A stretch of 8,615 nucleotides of DNA from Planctomycetota bacterium (GTDB lineage: Bacteria > Planctomycetota > Phycisphaerae > WQYP01). Below, in pieces: positions 5,738 through 8,615 of this stretch. The translations under genes were made by a program, and so were the position numbers. The first letter of the stretch is position 1. Every line of letters starts with the position of its first letter. Under the pieces are notes generated by a model. That model made no database searches and was not told the DNA's origin. It was given only the letters and a program-made list of their open reading frames with translations. The DNA lies in the NCBI GenBank assembly GCA_021785155.1, contig JAJYGE010000190.1, forward strand, positions 1-8,615, given 5' to 3'.

Positions 5738-6190
5738 ATGGAAAGCTTGGAGTCCCTGATGTTTCAATGCCTCAGCCTGGTCGCTTCCCCGCCGCCGGTA
5801 GCGGAGAGTTTTCCCGGACAGTATCCCTATGGCTATGGGCCGCGTGTTCCGATGATTGTGATATCGCCTTATGCCAAGCGGCACTACATATCGCACTTTA
5901 CCTACGATTTTACATCAGTATTGAAGTTCATTGAAGATCGTTGGCATCTGAAAAACCTGACGTTGCGTGATCTGCGCGCCAACGATATGAACGACTGCTT
6001 TAACTTCAACCGTCCGCCGACACCGCCGATGATCATACCGATTCCACCAAATCTGCAGTCCCATTTGGACAAGGTTCATCTGGTGTATCAGTCTCTGACC
6101 ACGCTGCCGCATGAGGAGAATATGTCCAATCCGACCGTCAGCCAGCGCTCGGTGGCGGTGCCGTATATTCCACCAAAGGCGAAGCATTGA
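5738..6190 (+). pseudogene. C-terminal fragment of a phospholipase C/acid-phosphatase-type phosphoesterase
   Basis: 150 codons from ATG 5738. From about residue 17 on the sequence matches the C-terminal part of the phosphoesterase family that includes phospholipase C and AcpA-type acid phosphatases (PF04185): YGYGPRVPMIVISPYAK (residues about 30-46), then FTYDFTSVLKFIEDRW and LRDLRANDMNDCFNF. Full-length members have several hundred residues. The N-terminal part with its ENxxFD-type metal site and the later DE..GG..DH segment are absent, so this piece cannot be catalytic as it stands. Residual SPPPV near the start resembles the family's DHVPPP site, placing the break just upstream. The junction lies within about 50 bp of the pseudopilin stop (5733). 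A second start, ATG 5759, has GGAG 6 nt upstream, so a short product may still be made. The remnant of a truncated gene is the best reading. No upstream part of the gene is found in the window. Confidence 0.75.
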
Positions 6191-6208
6191 TGGCATGTGC
6201 AACTGTAA

Positions 6209-6233
6209 TCTCGTGGTTTTCTAAAAAACGAGA
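6209..6233 (+). terminator. Stem-loop after the phosphoesterase fragment
   Basis: TCTCGT (6209-6214) pairs with ACGAGA (6228-6233), with an inner TTTT/AAAA pairing interrupted by GG. It lies 18 bp after the stop at 6190. There is no T-run after the stem, so termination is only suggested. Confidence 0.35.
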
Positions 6234-6277
6234 GGTGGCATCAATGTGCGTGACACATTAGACGGGCCGTTTTCCCG

Positions 6278-6287
6278 GTTTGCAAAC
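6278..6287. promoter_or_regulatory. Operator-like palindrome 1
   Basis: GTTTGCAAAC is a perfect 10-bp palindrome in the intergenic region upstream of the beta-helix gene. Its centre is 19 bp from that of the palindrome at 6295-6308, close to two helical turns, as for paired regulator sites. Confidence 0.4.
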
Positions 6288-6294
6288 ACACCAG

Positions 6295-6308
6295 CGCAAC
6301 GCGTTGCG
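6295..6308. promoter_or_regulatory. Operator-like palindrome 2 over the -35 region
   Basis: CGCAACGCGTTGCG is a perfect 14-bp palindrome. It occupies the -35 position of the extended -10 promoter at 6318-6326, where a bound repressor would block RNA polymerase. Its right half, CGTTGCGG (6302-6309), is also the exact reverse complement of CCGCAACG at 6341-6348, so an alternative, larger stem is possible. Confidence 0.5.
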
Positions 6309-6317
6309 GTGCTGCGG

Positions 6318-6326
6318 TGGTATTAT
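6318..6326 (+). promoter_or_regulatory. Extended -10 promoter for the beta-helix gene
   Basis: TGGTATTAT contains the TGN extension and a -10 box TATTAT (5/6). No good -35 box is present 16-18 nt upstream, as is common for extended -10 promoters; instead the 14-bp palindrome lies there. Transcription would start near 6333, leaving a leader of about 185 nt before ATG 6519. The rest of 6191-6518 holds no convincing gene. Confidence 0.45.
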
Positions 6327-6518
6327 GCTGCCATCGAGCGCCGCAACGTCCCGGCGCGCCGTACACGGTGCTCGACGTTTGATTATGGAACAACGCTCGT
6401 ATGCTGGTGGTTGATGTTGCTTACCACAAACCCATGTTCGCAGGGTAATAGATTTCTCCGTGCGGCGTTGGGGCGGGGCCGTGCGTTTTTCATTTGTGAT
6501 TGAAAGGAATTTATAACA

Positions 6519-7877
6519 ATGACGGAATGTTCCAGACGCAATTGGTTGGCCATGGCCGGAACGGCTGGTATGGCGATGGCGGGAAGGGGTGCCACAGGTG
6601 CGGTGGCACAAATTCATGCCGGCGGCAGCGTTTCAGTAAATCCATTCGCCCGTGACGTGCGGGAGTTTGGCGCGCGGGGCGATGGCAAAACGGATAATAC
6701 GGCGGCGTTCCAGAAAGCATTGGATGCGGTGCATTCCGCAGGCGGTGGCATTGTCCATGTGCCAGCGAGGCGATATTTATTCAAAGGCCATTTGACCATA
6801 CCGGCCAACACCACATTGGAAGGGGTGTTCCGCGCTCCACCAGCCTATATCGCCGATACAGGCGGCGGTACCGTGCTGCTGCCGATGGAGGGGCGGGGCC
6901 GGGAGGATGGACCGCCCTTCATTGGCATCGGCGGTATCAATTGCACGATTCGCGGGCTTGGCATTTACTATCCCGAACAGGATTCCAAGGCCGCCGAGCC
7001 GACACCGTATCCCTGGACCATCCAAAGTCAGCAGCTCCAACAAGATTTGTCGGTAACGGACGTTGCGCTGACCAATCCCTATCAGGGGATCAATCTGACC
7101 GGCGCGGGTCGCCATTACATCGCACGGGTCTATGGCCGCCCGCTTAAGATGGGCATTTATGTTGATCAGTGTTACGATGTCGGTCGTATTGAGAACATCC
7201 ATTTCTTCCCATTCTGGGGCGGCATCGAAACTCCTATGGATAAGTGGACCATGAACCATGGGACCGCGTTTCGCTTTGGCCGCAGCGATGCGCAGTATGT
7301 GTTTAACACCTTTTGCTTCCAATATCATACCGGTTATCATTTCATCCAGACACCCCACGGGGCATGTTATGGCAATTTTCTGGGCCTTGGGGCGGATACC
7401 TGCCACTGCCCGGTGCAGGTGGATGCGGCCGAATCCATCGTTGGCCTGCAGATTACCAACGGTGAGTTTGCGGCCTATCTGGGTTCGGAGCCGCAGGGGT
7501 TTGTCGTTGGCCCAGGTAATACGGGGCAGGTCTGCCTGACCAATTGCGCGTTCTGGGGCGGCAATCTCAGGCACTTCGGAACGGTGCAGGGTACCGGTGC
7601 GGTGAGCCTTATCGGCTGCAATTTCAACGGGGCCTGGGACATACATAACCACGGCGATCCGGCGATTCTCTGTGACGGTGCGCCCGCGATCATCAGTAAC
7701 TGCCGGTTCCAACCCGTCCCCGCCAAGAGTAGAAGAATAATCGCTGGCATCACGAAACGTTGTGCCGGGGCGGTCATAACGGGAAACATCACCAATGGCA
7801 CGGCATTTACCGTGGATCATTCGGAAGAATTACCGTCGGCCAAATTCCAAATTCATTCCAACATTGCCGTTGGCTAA
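6519..7877 (+). CDS. Tat-exported right-handed beta-helix protein, pectate lyase/GH28-like
   Basis: 452 residues. A twin-arginine signal is at the N-terminus: SRRNWLAMAG (5-14), then an Ala/Gly/Met-rich stretch ending about residue 31, so the protein is probably exported folded. DVREFGARGDGKTDNTAAFQ (46-65), followed by KALDAVHSAGGGIVHVP, is the hallmark start of the pectate-lyase-like beta-helix superfamily (PF12708 type), which includes polygalacturonases, rhamnogalacturonases and epimerases. Short beta-helix coils with Asn/Gly turns and phrases such as ISNCRF and LIGCNF follow to the C-terminus. I cannot assign the catalytic residues or the substrate. AAAGGA (6503-6508) precedes ATG 6519 by 10 nt. 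It has its own predicted promoter and palindromes upstream and a stem-loop after it, and is followed by a secreted GH92 gene. The long minus-strand open frame at 6777-7820 is a shadow of this gene. Confidence 0.9.
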   Translation: MTECSRRNWLAMAGTAGMAMAGRGATGAVAQIHAGGSVSVNPFARDVREFGARGDGKTDNTAAFQKALDAVHSAGGGIVHVPARRYLFKGHLTIPANTTLEGVFRAPPAYIADTGGGTVLLPMEGRGREDGPPFIGIGGINCTIRGLGIYYPEQDSKAAEPTPYPWTIQSQQLQQDLSVTDVALTNPYQGINLTGAGRHYIARVYGRPLKMGIYVDQCYDVGRIENIHFFPFWGGIETPMDKWTMNHGTAFRFGRSDAQYVFNTFCFQYHTGYHFIQTPHGACYGNFLGLGADTCHCPVQVDAAESIVGLQITNGEFAAYLGSEPQGFVVGPGNTGQVCLTNCAFWGGNLRHFGTVQGTGAVSLIGCNFNGAWDIHNHGDPAILCDGAPAIISNCRFQPVPAKSRRIIAGITKRCAGAVITGNITNGTAFTVDHSEELPSAKFQIHSNIAVG

Positions 7878-7900
7878 TGGAAGCTGGTTACGTGTGTAGT

Positions 7901-7924
7901 TGCCAAGAAGAGGGCTTCTCGGCA
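7901..7924 (+). terminator. Stem-loop between the beta-helix and GH92 genes
   Basis: TGCCAAGAAG (7901-7910) pairs with CTTCTCGGCA (7915-7924) at 9 of 10 positions around the loop AGGG. It lies 23 bp after the stop codon. No T-run follows, so it could be a weak terminator or a processing/stability element between two cotranscribed genes. Confidence 0.5.
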
Positions 7925-7960
7925 TCACTGGGTGCAGGCGGCGATAATGCAGGAGCTTAC

Positions 7961-8615
7961 ATGTTGCAACAATGTTTATCGGGTGCTTTCTCTCGTGCAT
8001 CGGGGAAAGGGCTTTTTTTTACGGCGGTGCTATTGCTGTTTGGCGGCATTAGCCGTGGTGCGGATTTGGCGTCGCTGGTAAATCCATTTGTCGGTACGGC
8101 GGCGGGGGGCAACATTGTTCCGGGGGCCATAGCGCCTTTCGGCATGGTGGAGTTAAGTCCGGATATGGATGCCAGTGGATTCTACGTCTACGGACAACAT
8201 CATATCCGCGGTTTCAGCATGACCCACATGAGCGGCTGCGGTGCTCCAAACTACGGCGACGTATTTTTCACTGCCACCACCGGGCCGGTCAAGGTGCAGC
8301 CCAAGCAGTATGGCTTTCATTTCAGCCATAAACAGGAGGTCGCGTCGCCCGGCTATTACCGAGTATTTATGAAAACGTGGGGCATCAATGCCCAACTCAC
8401 GGCTGCTACCCGCTGTGGCATGGCGAAATTTACATTCCCGGCTGATAAACCAGCCAATATTCTTATTCCCATCAGCCACGCCGTGAACGCCACCATCGGC
8501 TCGAACATTCATATTGACAACGACCACACCATAACCGGATCGGTTACCAGCGTAACAATGGTCGGAACCAACCTGCCGGTGACGGTCTATTTTGTCATGA
8601 AGTTCAGCGCGCCAT
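7961..8615 (+). CDS. Secreted GH92 family alpha-mannosidase, N-terminal part (runs off window)
   Basis: 218 codons are open to the window end; GH92 enzymes are usually 700-800 residues, so most of the protein is missing. The family hydrolyses alpha-mannosidic linkages, mostly alpha-1,2, in a Ca2+-dependent inverting reaction. The N-terminus has a hydrophobic segment (LFFTAVLLLFGGI, 18-30) ending SRGA, consistent with a signal peptide, then the GH92 start: VNPFVGT (40-46), VPGAIAPFGMVELSPDM (53-69), IRGFSMTHMSGCG (82-94) and NYGD (97-100). This matches the family pattern of NPFIGT, PGA.PFGM, GFS.TH.SG and DYGD closely. ATG 7961 is preceded by AGGAG (7951-7955) with 5 nt spacing. The catalytic domain lies beyond the window, so activity cannot be judged. 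It lies 83 bp after the beta-helix gene and is probably part of the same glycan-degradation locus. Confidence 0.92.
   Translation, partial: MLQQCLSGAFSRASGKGLFFTAVLLLFGGISRGADLASLVNPFVGTAAGGNIVPGAIAPFGMVELSPDMDASGFYVYGQHHIRGFSMTHMSGCGAPNYGDVFFTATTGPVKVQPKQYGFHFSHKQEVASPGYYRVFMKTWGINAQLTAATRCGMAKFTFPADKPANILIPISHAVNATIGSNIHIDNDHTITGSVTSVTMVGTNLPVTVYFVMKFSAP
7962..7971. promoter_or_regulatory. Palindrome overlapping the GH92 start codon
   Basis: TGTTGCAACA is a perfect 10-bp palindrome that includes the TG of the GH92 ATG. It shares the core TTGCAA with palindrome 1 upstream of the beta-helix gene (6278-6287). It may be a regulator or RNA-level site, or chance. Confidence 0.2.

Noticed and set aside
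6246..6503. 85-codon ORF before the beta-helix gene
   Set aside because: It overlaps both palindromes and the extended -10 promoter, has no Shine-Dalgarno, and its Arg/Cys/Trp-rich translation looks non-coding.
3998..7600. Further TACCGGT words near 4000, 7330 and 7590 as regulator sites
   Set aside because: They lie inside coding sequence where Tyr/Thr/Gly codons easily create the word, so they weaken rather than support it as a specific operator.
6777..7820. 347-codon open frame on the minus strand
   Set aside because: It lies wholly antisense to the beta-helix gene, whose protein has clear family motifs; the antisense translation has no recognisable domain or ribosome binding site.

Overview
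The window looks like chromosomal DNA from a moderately GC-rich bacterium of the PVC group, most likely a planctomycete (Phycisphaerae-like) or a verrucomicrobial/lentisphaeral relative. The clues are a PEP-CTERM protein ending in VPEPATLG plus a short hydrophobic stretch and KRRK, a pseudopilin of the FTLIELLVV type with an NDGSVRW tail, a GntR-LacI hybrid regulator, and extracellular glycan-active enzymes. The assignment rests on protein style only; there is no rRNA or tRNA gene here.

Layout. Positions 1-1229 (minus strand) hold most of an RlmI-type 23S rRNA m5C methyltransferase, a housekeeping gene whose C-terminus lies outside the window. A 128-bp divergent intergenic region separates it from a plus-strand regulator (1358-2524) with a GntR-type winged helix and a LacI-type sugar-binding domain. 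About 480 bp without a convincing gene follow, ending in a good sigma70-like promoter (2920-2948) whose start point falls on a palindrome. Next come a small signal-peptide ORF (3002-3208, possibly frameshifted), a PEP-CTERM surface protein (3390 or 3504 to 4331), a hairpin-rich and heptamer-repeat-rich stretch (4332-4845), a pseudopilin (ORF 4609-5733, mature protein probably encoded from about 4861), a C-terminal fragment of a phospholipase C/acid-phosphatase-type phosphoesterase (5738-6190), a regulatory region with two palindromes and an extended -10 promoter (6191-6518), a Tat-exported right-handed beta-helix (pectate-lyase-like) protein (6519-7877), and the start of a secreted GH92 family alpha-mannosidase (7961 to window end).

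How it may work together. All plus-strand genes after the regulator face the same way and encode exported products: an anchored jelly-roll-like surface protein, a pseudopilin, a beta-helix polysaccharide-active protein and an alpha-mannosidase. The regulator has the architecture of sugar-responsive repressors. The simplest reading is a carbohydrate-utilisation locus under local sugar control, with surface proteins that may help bind or present the glycan. This is inference from content and order.

The most unusual feature is 4561-4845. Five different tandem repeats, all with a 7-nt period, are packed into under 300 bp. Neighbouring clusters are inverted complements of each other, and four of the five are translated in frame with the pseudopilin if its ORF is read from the first ATG. 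A TTG at 4843, inside the last repeat, would instead give a classical six-residue prepilin leader.
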